Notes under the pieces: generated by a model
What the model saw: the letters and a program-made list of their open reading frames with translations, nothing else
Database searches by the model: none
What the model was told of the DNA's origin: nothing
Assembly (NCBI GenBank): GCA_964636385.1
Contig: CAZWSC010000003.1
Coordinates: forward strand, 1-49,087
DNA: 49,087 nt
DNA from: CAZWSC01 sp964636385
Lineage (GTDB): Bacteria; Eisenbacteria; RBG-16-71-46; CAIMUX01
Reading direction: 5' to 3'
Made by a program: the position numbers and the translations under genes
Shown here: piece after piece, positions 25,188 through 34,241 of the stretch
Layout of the letters: each line of letters starts with the position of its first letter
Position numbering within the stretch: position 1 is the stretch's first letter

Positions 25188-26933
25188 TCAGCCTCCGCTG
25201 GGCGGTCTCCGCAGCCCGTACATGCGGATGCGATTGTGCAGGTGCTGCCTGCTTATGCCGAGCGCCCTGGCCGTGCGCGTGATGTTCCAGTCTGTCTCGC
25301 GGAGGCCCCTCTCGAGGAATCCCTTCTCGAACTCGGCCATTACCTCCTGCAGCGATCGGCCTGCAAGCCGGGGCAGCTCCAGTGTCTCGCTCTTGGGGAA
25401 GTGCATCTGAAGGTGTTCTTCGTCCAGGACTCCCCCATCCGGTACGAGGGCGCAGGCTCCCTGTATGACCCGCCTCAGTTGCCGCACATTCCCGGGCCAG
25501 TGATAACGGAGCAGAAACCTGCGGGCCCTTACGGAGATTCCCTCGATCCGCCGGTGAACCAGCCCTCTCGCCTCCTCGAAGAAGTGCTCGATCAGTAGCG
25601 GGAGATCCTCCTCCCTGTCCCTGAGGGGCGGGAGGATGAGCCGAACATCGGAGAGTCGGAAGTAGAGGTCCTCCCGGAACTCACCTGTGGAGACCATGGC
25701 GGCGATATCCCGGTTGGTCGCCCCTATCAGGCGGATCGCTGCGGTTCGTTCTGCCGTCTCGCCCACACGGCGGAACTCGCCGCTCTCCACGAAGCGCAGG
25801 AGCTTGGTCTGCAAAGTCACCGGCATGTCGCCGACCTCGTCCAGGAAGAGCGTGCCGCCGTCCGCCTGCTCCACAAGCCCGGGGCTGTCGGTGACCGCAC
25901 CGGTGAAGGCGCCCTTTCTGTGCCCGAACATGAGGCTGTCAAGCACTCCCTCAGCCAGACCGGCGCAATTGACGGGCACAAACGGCCCGCTCTTGCGCAC
26001 TCCTTCATAGTGGAGCGCCCGGGCCACCAGCTCCTTCCCCGTTCCGCTCTCACCGAGCAGCAGGACCGGAATCTCGGTGTCCTTGACGAGGCGGATCTTG
26101 TCGAAGAGATCCCGCATTGCCGGGCTCGCGCCGAGCATGTTTGCGAACCCTGCCAATTCGCGGACTTCCGCCCGAAGGCCTTCGTTCTCCCGCGTCAGGA
26201 GAATCCGCGCATCTTCAAGGTGCCGGTGCATGCGCGCGTTGGCAAGGGCGACCGCAGCGTGCGAGGCGAACGCCTCCAGCATGGCGATCTCCCTTGATGC
26301 TGTTCTCAGTCCGGGGGCATTGCTGTCCAGGTAGAGAACTCCCGTCACCTGGCCCCGCTCCCGAAGCGGCACACAGAGAGCCGCGTACAGCTCGAGGGCC
26401 TTGATCGATCGCACGTCCCGCAGCTCCGGAAGCTGTGAGATATTGTCATAGGGAACAACCCTGTCTTCCTCCATGCACTGCCGCGCGAGTGTCTCCGAGA
26501 TCCGGATAGTGTCCGCATCGAGTGATTCCCGGCTGGCGCCGCGGCCCCGGGCCACGTTGAGCCGCTCTCCCTCCCGGAGCAGGAGCAGGCCGCGGCTCGC
26601 GCTTGTGAGGTCGACAGCCGAATCCAGGACAGCATCAAGCAGGGAGTCGAGATCCAGGATGGAAGACAGTTCCCTGCCGACATCGAGCAGCTTGCGCAGG
26701 GCCTCCACCTCCTGCTGCACCGAATGAGCACGGCCCTCCTCCAGGGCCGCCCCCTGTGAGAGAAGCCGCCTTTCCAGGGGAGAAACCCCTTCGGTATGCC
26801 GCAGCAGAGACCTGCGGTCGACCGGGTGGTCAACCTGAGTGTCCTTCTGACCTTCCCGTCGCGCCCGGTCAGTCCCGCTCTTCCGAGTCAGTCGCGACGC
26901 ACGTTGCGCCTCAGGTCCGGCTTCGTGTCCCAT
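25188..26933 (-). CDS. sigma54-dependent transcription activator with GAF sensor
   Basis: This 581-residue regulator has a polar N-terminus (1-80), a GAF domain (about 85-235), an AAA+ domain and a Fis-type helix-turn-helix ('ITRTARALGISRQHLHNRIR'). The AAA+ part shows Walker A 'GESGTGK' (294-300), the sigma54 contact loop GAFTGA (341-346) and Walker B 'TLFLDE' (361-366). It lacks a receiver domain, so control by ligand or by phosphorylation from the adjacent kinase is likely. GGGGAGGAA precedes the ATG. It lies 84 bases after a Ser/Thr kinase gene, probably in one transcript. No clear sigma54 promoter was seen in the window. Confidence 0.92.
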   Translation of the reverse strand: MGHEAGPEAQRASRLTRKSGTDRARREGQKDTQVDHPVDRRSLLRHTEGVSPLERRLLSQGAALEEGRAHSVQQEVEALRKLLDVGRELSSILDLDSLLDAVLDSAVDLTSASRGLLLLREGERLNVARGRGASRESLDADTIRISETLARQCMEEDRVVPYDNISQLPELRDVRSIKALELYAALCVPLRERGQVTGVLYLDSNAPGLRTASREIAMLEAFASHAAVALANARMHRHLEDARILLTRENEGLRAEVRELAGFANMLGASPAMRDLFDKIRLVKDTEIPVLLLGESGTGKELVARALHYEGVRKSGPFVPVNCAGLAEGVLDSLMFGHRKGAFTGAVTDSPGLVEQADGGTLFLDEVGDMPVTLQTKLLRFVESGEFRRVGETAERTAAIRLIGATNRDIAAMVSTGEFREDLYFRLSDVRLILPPLRDREEDLPLLIEHFFEEARGLVHRRIEGISVRARRFLLRYHWPGNVRQLRRVIQGACALVPDGGVLDEEHLQMHFPKSETLELPRLAGRSLQEVMAEFEKGFLERGLRETDWNITRTARALGISRQHLHNRIRMYGLRRPPSGG

Positions 26934-27017
26934 TTCCTCCCCTTTCGCAATCGCTCCCGATCCTCGTACGAGCTTCCAGTTCTGACGAGGTGCAACAGTC
27001 CGGATTGCAGGACCCGG

Positions 27018-30000
27018 TCACACCATCTCCAGTTCATCCAGAAACTGGCGCAGGATCGGTCTATCCAGGAACCGGCCTGCTGTGGCCTGGTCGCTGAGCG
27101 AACCGAGCATCGCCGAAACGATCCTGCGCGCCTCTCCATACTCGCCGGCTGCTGCCGCCGGCTCGTTCATCCACACCATTGCCCTGGCCCTGAACCAGTG
27201 CGCCTGCCAGGCGAAGAACCACCGGTTCTGATCGCGCAGGGCGGACACAGCCTGATCCAGGATCTCTCGGGACCTCTCCGGCGCTTCTCCCGCCTGAACC
27301 GCAAGGCGTCCATCCACAAGCAGCCTGATGCTCCCGGTCACGCCGGACACCACGGACATGAGCTCTTCCGCCTCGCCCCGGAGCCTTCCGGCCGATCCCA
27401 CGTTCCCGGTATCCAGTTCCGAGAGAGCCCAGAAACCCAGCGCATCTGCTGCATCCTCACGGGCGCCGGCCTCGCAGAGGCATTGGACACCGCCCGCATA
27501 CGACTCGCGGCCTTCGTCCAGTCTTCCGGCATCCATCATTGTCAGACCCAGGATACAGAGGATGTGCCCACGTTCCGGCTGCGCCAGGCGATCCTCTTCG
27601 AGAAGTCGACCGGCAATGTCTTCTGCGCGATCATGCAGGCCCATCCATGCGAAGCCCTGCGCCATCCTCCTCCCGATCCGGATCCGGCTGAGGTGGTTGC
27701 CCGCCTCCGACGCCAGAGCTCGGCCACGCAGAAGGAGCCTCATCGACTCTCCGATACGCCCCTGCTCCAGCAGCAAAAGGCCTGCATTGCTGATGGCTGT
27801 GACGGCCTGATCCCAGCGTTGCTCGCGCGTCCACTCCCGGAGAAGCCCTTCGCACCACTCAAGCGATCCCGGCAGATTGCCCGCCTGGTAGTCGAGCCCG
27901 GCGAGTCCCATCAGCACCGTGGGCCTGGAGAGGACGAGCCTGTTGCGATCCGCCAGCTCCAACGCCTCGTGAAGAAGAGCACGGGCCACGTCCAGGTCGC
28001 CCCGGTTCAGCGCCAGGTTCGCGGCGCGGTGGACACTGGCGAAGTGCAACGCCCCGGGGATCGCCGGTGCCTGGCCCAGCAGGGCTTCCAGAGTCGCAGC
28101 CGCTTCATCCAGTCTTCCCTCGTGCCTTTGGACCTCGGCCCATCCGGACTGAATGATGAAGCCGGCTGCGGGATGTTCAGCGGAGTGCTCCGACAGTGTT
28201 TCCAGCAGACTCCGTGCGGCAGGCAGCTCACGGGACAGGAGGGATCTCCGGAACCTCAGCCAGCCCGACACAAAAGGACTGCACTCCTGCGCCCCGGTTT
28301 CTGCCAGGCACGAGTCCGCGACCTCCCACTCGTTTCTCGCCATGGCCGACCAGGCACGCAGCAGAACCGCAGCCGGCAGCTTCGGATTCCCGGCAAGCAC
28401 CTGCAGCTGCTCCGAAGACGGCAGAAGCGAGCCATGCCGGACACCCAGGAGCGGCGCCGACTCTGCAAGCTTCAGCAGGCTTTCCCGCGTCCATCCGGCA
28501 GAGGAGGGATCCAGCACTGAACAGGCCCGCGAGAACAGGCGCATCGCCTCCTCATGGTTCCCGGACGAAAGCAGTTCTTCCAGGGCCGGTGCGAGGACGA
28601 GTTCCAGAACATCCCCGGCCCTGAGTATCGAAGCCAGCCTTGCCTGCTCAGCCGCTGATGACTGTGCCAGGTCTGATCGAAGAAGATCCCCGCCGATCCT
28701 TCGTGTCCTCTCAGGATCCGCGCCAAGGATCGCCGTACACGGTCGCCCGCCTTCAGCATCTGTTCTCTCCAGAAGGGCGGCCTTCAGAAGCTCATCCCCC
28801 TCCACGCGGCCAACCCGGCCCAGCAGGTCTGCGTACCATGACAGCCAGTACGGCGGAGGTGACTCGTCGAGGTGCCGGTGCAGGAGATCCACGCCAACCA
28901 GCGGGACAAGCAGATCGAGTTCCGGCGGCATCCGGTTGGCGGCGGCACAGAGAAGGCCCGGGTTGCCCAGGGAACACTCGGCAAGGCTTCTGCGCAGCAT
29001 CGGCGATTCCACTCCGAGTGTCTGAAGCATCGCCTCGCACAACCCGCTGCTCATCCGCTCCAACCGGAGCGCGAGACAGGGGCCCCCGGCACAGGGCTCC
29101 TCGCAGGGCGTCTCAAGGGCGGTTCCTTCGGACACCGCGATCGCCAGGGTTCCGCCGGCAGCGCCCTCCCGCCTCAGAAGATGCCTTCCATCCCCCGAGA
29201 CGCCCGGGATCCAACCCGACGCCTGTGCGAGTGCGCGGAGCCTGCCGGCCAGACGCCGGCGCCCCACACCAATCTCACCTGTGACGAGAACCAGCAGGGG
29301 CTCCGCGGAATCCCCGTGCTCTCCGATGAAGCGCTCGAAGCGGGCAACCTCATCCTCCCTGTCGGTGAATGCGAAGGTGTCCGGTCCGGTGAGGCGGGCG
29401 GGAAGCTCCCGCACCCGATCCCTGGGAATCTGCTCCCGCAGCCTGTGCCACACATCCAGGGCAGTGGCTGGCCGGTCCTCCGGATCCGGGGAAAGCATCT
29501 CCCTCAGCAGAGAACAGATCAGCGGCGGAAGATCCCCCGCTGCCCCCGGATCGGGGATCGCCCCGGACAGCTGAAGCGCCAGGATAGCGGCGGCATCTTC
29601 CGCCTCGAAGGCGGGGTGTCCCGTGAAGAGATCGAAGAGCACCGCACCAAGGGCATAGATGTCTGCCCGGGCGTTCCAGTCTGTCTCTCCTCTCAGCAGC
29701 TCCGGCGCCATGAACCCCGGAGTGCCTCTCGCTTTGAGCGGAGTCCTGAAGGGTGCTGCCAGTCCCAGATCCAGCATGCGAAGGCCGACTCGCGAGGCGA
29801 CTTCAGCCAGGCCGGCACTCTCCCATTCGGAGACCTGGAGTGGTGCATCGAGCAGGATCTGCCCGGGTTTGAGGTCAAGGTGAGCGGTGCCGAGATGGTG
29901 AAGCGCCACAAGGCCCGAAAGGATCCTTCGCGCTGCTTCCAGAGTCTCCGGAGCCCATCCGCGAAGGCTGTGCACAGACAGTGGCAACCCCGGCACATCC

Positions 30001-30281
30001 TCCATCTCGATGAAGAGCGCGCCCGCGGGGGTGCTGCCGAACAGCCTCGGTCGAACCCAGTATGGGTGTGCAAGGGCATCCAGAAGGAGGAACTCGTCGC
30101 GGAAGTCCAGGGCGTCGGCGTCGTCGTACGGCGGAAGGAGCATCTTCAGAACGGTGGAGCCGCCATCCGGGGTCTCCGTCCTGATCACGATGCGATTCTC
30201 GTGCATCGAGATCATCCGTTCGGCCCTGTAGCCCTCCGGGAGGGTTGCCTCTTCAAGCTTCGTCCTGCCGTCTGCGATCAT
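27018..30281 (-). CDS. large Ser/Thr protein kinase with P-loop-like middle and TPR-like tail
   Basis: The 1087-residue protein starts with a Hanks-type kinase domain (about 15-290): Lys46 in 'TVLKMLLP', a catalytic loop 'HLDLKPGQILLD' (134-145) with Asp136 and the usual Asn changed to Gln, DLG (171-173) instead of DFG, and 'GTPGFMAPELL'. Next comes a 'DREDEVARFERFIGE' lead to an ATPase-like domain whose P-loop is 'GEIGVGRRRLAG', lacking the GK(S/T). The last 500 residues are Ala/Leu-rich helical repeats of TPR type. This is the plan of AAA/TPR-coupled kinases that pair with transcription factors; the GAF-sigma54 gene follows. GAGAGGAAAG precedes the ATG. Confidence 0.85.
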   Translation of the reverse strand: MIADGRTKLEEATLPEGYRAERMISMHENRIVIRTETPDGGSTVLKMLLPPYDDADALDFRDEFLLLDALAHPYWVRPRLFGSTPAGALFIEMEDVPGLPLSVHSLRGWAPETLEAARRILSGLVALHHLGTAHLDLKPGQILLDAPLQVSEWESAGLAEVASRVGLRMLDLGLAAPFRTPLKARGTPGFMAPELLRGETDWNARADIYALGAVLFDLFTGHPAFEAEDAAAILALQLSGAIPDPGAAGDLPPLICSLLREMLSPDPEDRPATALDVWHRLREQIPRDRVRELPARLTGPDTFAFTDREDEVARFERFIGEHGDSAEPLLVLVTGEIGVGRRRLAGRLRALAQASGWIPGVSGDGRHLLRREGAAGGTLAIAVSEGTALETPCEEPCAGGPCLALRLERMSSGLCEAMLQTLGVESPMLRRSLAECSLGNPGLLCAAANRMPPELDLLVPLVGVDLLHRHLDESPPPYWLSWYADLLGRVGRVEGDELLKAALLERTDAEGGRPCTAILGADPERTRRIGGDLLRSDLAQSSAAEQARLASILRAGDVLELVLAPALEELLSSGNHEEAMRLFSRACSVLDPSSAGWTRESLLKLAESAPLLGVRHGSLLPSSEQLQVLAGNPKLPAAVLLRAWSAMARNEWEVADSCLAETGAQECSPFVSGWLRFRRSLLSRELPAARSLLETLSEHSAEHPAAGFIIQSGWAEVQRHEGRLDEAAATLEALLGQAPAIPGALHFASVHRAANLALNRGDLDVARALLHEALELADRNRLVLSRPTVLMGLAGLDYQAGNLPGSLEWCEGLLREWTREQRWDQAVTAISNAGLLLLEQGRIGESMRLLLRGRALASEAGNHLSRIRIGRRMAQGFAWMGLHDRAEDIAGRLLEEDRLAQPERGHILCILGLTMMDAGRLDEGRESYAGGVQCLCEAGAREDAADALGFWALSELDTGNVGSAGRLRGEAEELMSVVSGVTGSIRLLVDGRLAVQAGEAPERSREILDQAVSALRDQNRWFFAWQAHWFRARAMVWMNEPAAAAGEYGEARRIVSAMLGSLSDQATAGRFLDRPILRQFLDELEMV

Positions 30282-30341
30282 CTTTCCTCTCGCTCCGGGC
30301 CGCCGGCCCCGTCCTGGGGTGGGGGCAGCGGCGACGTTCCG

Positions 30342-32117
30342 CTAACGGACAACCACCAGCCTCGTCCCGACCGGTTGAAGCTCTCCCGCAGCGCGCAGCC
30401 AGTAGACCCCTCCGGGAGCCGGACGACCGGATGAGTCAAGCCCGTCCCAGAGGAGCGGGACTTCGCTCCCCGGACTCCGGAATGAGCGGACCCTCCGCCC
30501 CACCGAGTCGAAGATATCCAGCCGAGTCAGCCTGCATGTCTGGCCATCCAGCCTGATCCACGTTGCCCCACTTGTCGGGTTCGGATACAGGCTTAGACGG
30601 AGGAGAGATTCCCGGGCGTTTTCTGCAAGGTCACCGATGCCGGCTACCTCGATCTGGTTGAGGAAGAGATAGTTCCCCTTGCCCGTGTCCCAGTTCGACA
30701 CCACGAAGTCCAGCGATGCGGAGGCCGAATACTCGACGCAGAACTCCGCTCCGGCAGACGGGGTAATGGACAGGCTGATCCATCCGTGCTCCGTGTGCAG
30801 AAAGTAGGAGCTCTCCGGAAGGACTGTTCCGTCAAGGCTCACCGATATGGGACGAACCGGCCGGTCGCGCATGAGGAAGTGCCTGCGGATCCCATCGCCG
30901 ATGAAGCGCTCCAGGATGGGACTCCGGGTTCCGTCGTTGTTCACATCCTCCCAGGCGATGTTCTCCACGACACTGGTGGACGCGGACTGCCAGTTCGGAG
31001 CAGTCGGAAATGTGCCGTCCTGATTCAGGTAGATGCGTACTCTCCCCCACCAGGAACCCGTGACCAGATCCAGCCTGCCATTGAAGTTCACATCGGCAAA
31101 GGAGACATGAGCCCCGTAGCCGCTGAAGCCGGATACCCAGTCAGGCAGGATGGAGAGGTTGCCTGAGCCGTCGTTGAGGAAGAGCTTGACGCGACCTGCG
31201 CCCCCAAGCTGGTTGTTATCGCAGACAGCGAGGTCCAGCCAGCCGTTTCCGTTCACGTCGGCCAGGCAGATCGTGTTCGCGTAATTGTCGCCATCGGCAT
31301 TGATCCAGTCGGGAGCGGTGGAGAGGGTCATTCCATCGCCGAGGTGGACAGAGGTGCGGAATGGGTCGGGATCGTTCGGATTGCTTGTCCCGCCCACCAC
31401 AAGATCCAGGATGCCGTCCCCATTGATGTCGCCCCACGCGACGTCCATGGAATAGCCCTCAGTATCCGACATCCAGTAAGGCTGGGGCTCGAGCATGCCG
31501 CCCACGTTGCGGTAGACCCGTGCCCTCTCCTTCACGCGGTAGTAGGCTTCCCCCGCTGCACAGGCGAGATCCGGCCGGCCGTTCATGTTGATGTCGCCGA
31601 AAGCGACCCTGAAGCTGGAGAACTCATCCTGTGAACGCCATACGGGAAGGGGACTGAATGTGCCGTCGCCGTATCCCTGGTAGAGCTTGACGTAGCCGGG
31701 TTGCGGGAATCCGCCGGGACCCAGGTAGACGGCAACCGCCAGGTCGAGATTGCCGTCGCCGGTGACGTCCGCGAGGTCAAGGTGGCCGTGATAGTCGACG
31801 TCGCCGGACTCCCATGTGGGGGTGAGCGGGAAGGTTCCGCCCTGGTTCCTGTATACGGCCACCCTCTGGCGGTGGATGTCGTTTCCGTTGGCGATGATGA
31901 GGTCGGGCCAGCCGTCTCCGTCGAGATCCCTGAGGGCGGCGCCGGTGGCCACCTGGTTCATCGGAGTGGACTCCCAGTCCGGGTAGGCGGGAAACTGAAC
32001 CGAAGCCTCAGCGAGGCCTGACAGCGGAATGGATCCGAAGAGAATCGCCGAGAACAGCATAACCCGGCCACAGACAAAGAGTAAGACGAATGAACGCGGG
32101 CCTCCCCTTGTTGCCAC
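30342..32117 (-). CDS. secreted FG-GAP/VCBS-repeat protein with FlgD-like C-terminal tail
   Basis: The 591-residue product has a signal peptide (about 20-38) and about seven FG-GAP/VCBS repeats with calcium-loop motifs such as 'RDLDGDGWPDL', 'DVTGDGNLDLAV', 'DINMNGRPDLA' and 'DINGDGILDL', predicted as a beta-propeller. A strand-rich region follows, then a FlgD/type IX-like tail ('LYPNPTSGATWIRL', 'WDGLDSSGRPAPGGVYWLRA', ending 'VVVR'). This fits a surface or exported protein. The GTG start at 32117 has GGAGGAGGGG close by. The kinase gene begins 60 bases after its stop, so they may share a transcript. Confidence 0.8.
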   Translation of the reverse strand: MATRGGPRSFVLLFVCGRVMLFSAILFGSIPLSGLAEASVQFPAYPDWESTPMNQVATGAALRDLDGDGWPDLIIANGNDIHRQRVAVYRNQGGTFPLTPTWESGDVDYHGHLDLADVTGDGNLDLAVAVYLGPGGFPQPGYVKLYQGYGDGTFSPLPVWRSQDEFSSFRVAFGDINMNGRPDLACAAGEAYYRVKERARVYRNVGGMLEPQPYWMSDTEGYSMDVAWGDINGDGILDLVVGGTSNPNDPDPFRTSVHLGDGMTLSTAPDWINADGDNYANTICLADVNGNGWLDLAVCDNNQLGGAGRVKLFLNDGSGNLSILPDWVSGFSGYGAHVSFADVNFNGRLDLVTGSWWGRVRIYLNQDGTFPTAPNWQSASTSVVENIAWEDVNNDGTRSPILERFIGDGIRRHFLMRDRPVRPISVSLDGTVLPESSYFLHTEHGWISLSITPSAGAEFCVEYSASASLDFVVSNWDTGKGNYLFLNQIEVAGIGDLAENARESLLRLSLYPNPTSGATWIRLDGQTCRLTRLDIFDSVGRRVRSFRSPGSEVPLLWDGLDSSGRPAPGGVYWLRAAGELQPVGTRLVVVR

Positions 32118-32185
32118 AACCCCTCCTCCCGATGGACGGCATCCGGCAGCGGATCGCTCTTTCCCACAACATGATGGCAGGGATA

Positions 32186-32214
32186 ATGGTACCAGCTACC
32201 CGAGCGAGTGTCAA
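32186..32214 (-). promoter_or_regulatory. strong sigma70-type promoter upstream of the FG-GAP gene
   Basis: TTGACA (32214-32209), a 17-base spacer and TACCAT (32191-32186) with an upstream TGG (extended -10), all on the minus strand. A start near 32179 would give a leader of about 62 bases. Confidence 0.7.
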
Positions 32215-32272
32215 AGATGCGTTACATTGGTATCGGTATTGTTGACAGCTGCGCCGGGAAGCCGGTAATGGC

Positions 32273-32959
32273 TCAGTCAGAGAAGTGATAGCGGATTATG
32301 CACCAGACGGCGGTAACACCGTCCCTCCAGGTGATCTTCTTGCCCTCTTCATAGGTGCGGCCGTAGTAAGAGATCGGGGTTTCGTAGATCCGGGCACCTC
32401 TCCTGGCGATCTTGGCGGTCACCTCCGGCTCGAATCCGAATCGGCACGACCGGATCTGGATCGACTGGATCAGTTCACGACGGAAAACCTTGTAGCAGGT
32501 CTCCATGTCGGTAAGGTTCAGGTTGGTGAACATGTTCGACAGCGTGGTAAGGAAGTGATTCCCGACCGAATGCCAGTAGAACAGGACCCTGTGCGGCCCC
32601 CCAAGGAATCGCGATCCGTACACGACGTCGGCAAGACCACGCTCGATCGGGTCGATGAGCTTTCCGTATTCGCCGGGATCGTATTCCAGGTCTGCGTCCT
32701 GGATCAGCACCACGTCTCCGGTCGCATGGCCGATTGCGGTGCGAAGGGCGGCGCCCTTCCCCTCGTTAACCCCGTGGAAGAAGATGCGCACACCGGGGTG
32801 AGTGTAGCTCTTGAGGAACTCGCGGGTACCGTCTGTCGAGTAGTCGTCAACGATGAGCACTTCCTTGTCGAAAGGGGTCTCGAGGACCCTCTGGAGGATC
32901 GTCTCGATCGTTGCCCGCTCATTGTAGACCGGGATGACTACGGACAGCTTCAGAGCCAT
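32273..32959 (-). CDS. family 2 glycosyltransferase (dolichol-phosphate mannosyltransferase-like)
   Basis: The 228-residue enzyme has 'LSVVIPVYNERATIETIL', 'VLIVDDYSTDGT', 'NEGKGAALRTAI' and the metal/nucleotide motif 'IQDADLEYDP', then 'VYGSRFLGG'. This order is typical of GT2 enzymes that transfer a sugar from NDP-sugar to polyprenyl phosphate. There is no membrane helix, so it is cytosolic or peripheral. It shares direction with a GT4 gene and a site-2 protease gene upstream, with 121 bases between, which contain an imperfect ATATCA-centred inverted repeat (33008-33024). Confidence 0.88.
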   Translation of the reverse strand: MALKLSVVIPVYNERATIETILQRVLETPFDKEVLIVDDYSTDGTREFLKSYTHPGVRIFFHGVNEGKGAALRTAIGHATGDVVLIQDADLEYDPGEYGKLIDPIERGLADVVYGSRFLGGPHRVLFYWHSVGNHFLTTLSNMFTNLNLTDMETCYKVFRRELIQSIQIRSCRFGFEPEVTAKIARRGARIYETPISYYGRTYEEGKKITWRDGVTAVWCIIRYHFSD

Positions 32960-33080
32960 TGCGCCCCTCTCAGGTGTACGACGATGCGGTACCCACCCAC
33001 GGTTGAGGATGATATCACATCATCGCCCTCCCTGGTGTCCGGCCGAAGGTTCGTGTCGTGTGGCCCGAACCGGCAACTAC

Positions 33081-34232
33081 TCAGGGGATGAGTTTCGAGT
33101 AGACCGTCTCTACCTGGTCCAGCATACGCTCCTCATCGAAGAGGGCAGCCCTGGACATGGCAGCCTCCCGCCAGGAAAGCCTGTTCCCGCTTTCAGTCCT
33201 GAGGGCCAGCACGCGCCCGCCCCAGGCTTCTGCGCTCCAGGGCACCAGTCCCTCTCTCAGGACAGGACCCTCCAGGACTTCAGGCAGACCACCCACGGGA
33301 GTGGCAGTCACCGGAACCCCGACCTGAAGAGCCTCTATCACGACGTACGGCATCCCTTCGTAGAGCGACGGCAGCAGAAGATGGTCAATCCCGGGCAGGA
33401 TCCGGGATGCTTCGGGAACGACCCCCAGCCAGCGTATCAGCGGGTCCAGGCCAAGCGAGGCGGCCTGATCCCGCAACCATTGAGCATCCGGGCCGTCACC
33501 CGCGACCACGAGCAGACAGCTGCAAGGGGTGATGCTCTTCCTGTCGTGCAGCCAGGCCAGGAGGTCCAGCAGGCGCTGGGGAGCCTTCTCCTCCCGGAGA
33601 CGTCCGATGAACCCGAGGACTGTACCCTCTTCGCCCACACCCCAGTCGTCACGGAGAGCCTTTCTGGCTGACGCTGTCTCGCGAGGATCCATAGTCCGGT
33701 GCGGAAGCCCATTGGGGACCACCGTGATCCGTTCGGCGGGCATGCCAAGGTTGCGTATGAGCCAGTCTGCATCTGCGGCACACACAGTCAGGGTCTGGTC
33801 AGCAAGACGCCAGGACCATCTGTCGCCAGTCCGGACGGCGGCAGAGCGCCCCGGGATCTCGCCGAGCCGTCCCGGCAATCCATGCCGGGTCTCGACGACC
33901 ACCCGGACTCCGGCCCAGCGCGCGGCCAGTCCGGGAAGCAGTCCCGAGTGGGCGTGCACAAGGGCGGGGCGGAGTTTCCGGAAGACCCTGATGAGCCCTG
34001 TGAGGTAGGAGGCCGTGCTCGTGCGGCTCACAAGATGCGTCGGTACTCCAGCCCTTCCTGCCGAGTCGAGAAGAGGCCCCTCGAGGGAGGAAACCAGTTC
34101 CACATTCCAGCCCCGCAGGTTCAACCCGGTGGCAAGGCTGCGCACATGACGCTCAGTTCCCGCGTATCCGGCGCCATGAAGAGCCAGAACGATCCTGCCG
34201 GGCTGCCTCTGAGCCATGTCACACTCGTTCAC
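33081..34232 (-). CDS. family 4 glycosyltransferase
   Basis: The 383-residue protein is a GT-B fold enzyme: 'LHGAGYAGTERHVRSLATGL' at the N-terminus, 'VVVETRHGLPG', 'VVPNGLPHRTMD' at the domain joint, 'VLGFIGRLREEKAPQRLLDL' and the donor site 'LLPSLYEGMPYVVIEALQVG'. It probably adds a sugar to a lipid-linked or surface glycan. The GTG start at 34232 has GAGG 7 bases upstream and lies 9 bases after the protease stop; an ATG five codons in is less supported. Confidence 0.88.
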   Translation of the reverse strand: MNECDMAQRQPGRIVLALHGAGYAGTERHVRSLATGLNLRGWNVELVSSLEGPLLDSAGRAGVPTHLVSRTSTASYLTGLIRVFRKLRPALVHAHSGLLPGLAARWAGVRVVVETRHGLPGRLGEIPGRSAAVRTGDRWSWRLADQTLTVCAADADWLIRNLGMPAERITVVPNGLPHRTMDPRETASARKALRDDWGVGEEGTVLGFIGRLREEKAPQRLLDLLAWLHDRKSITPCSCLLVVAGDGPDAQWLRDQAASLGLDPLIRWLGVVPEASRILPGIDHLLLPSLYEGMPYVVIEALQVGVPVTATPVGGLPEVLEGPVLREGLVPWSAEAWGGRVLALRTESGNRLSWREAAMSRAALFDEERMLDQVETVYSKLIP

Positions 34233-34241
34233 CCTTCGTCC

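Noticed and set aside
26796..30434. Two plus frames of 574 and 520 codons
   Set aside because: Both are antisense to the clear kinase/sigma54 genes and show no recognisable domain.
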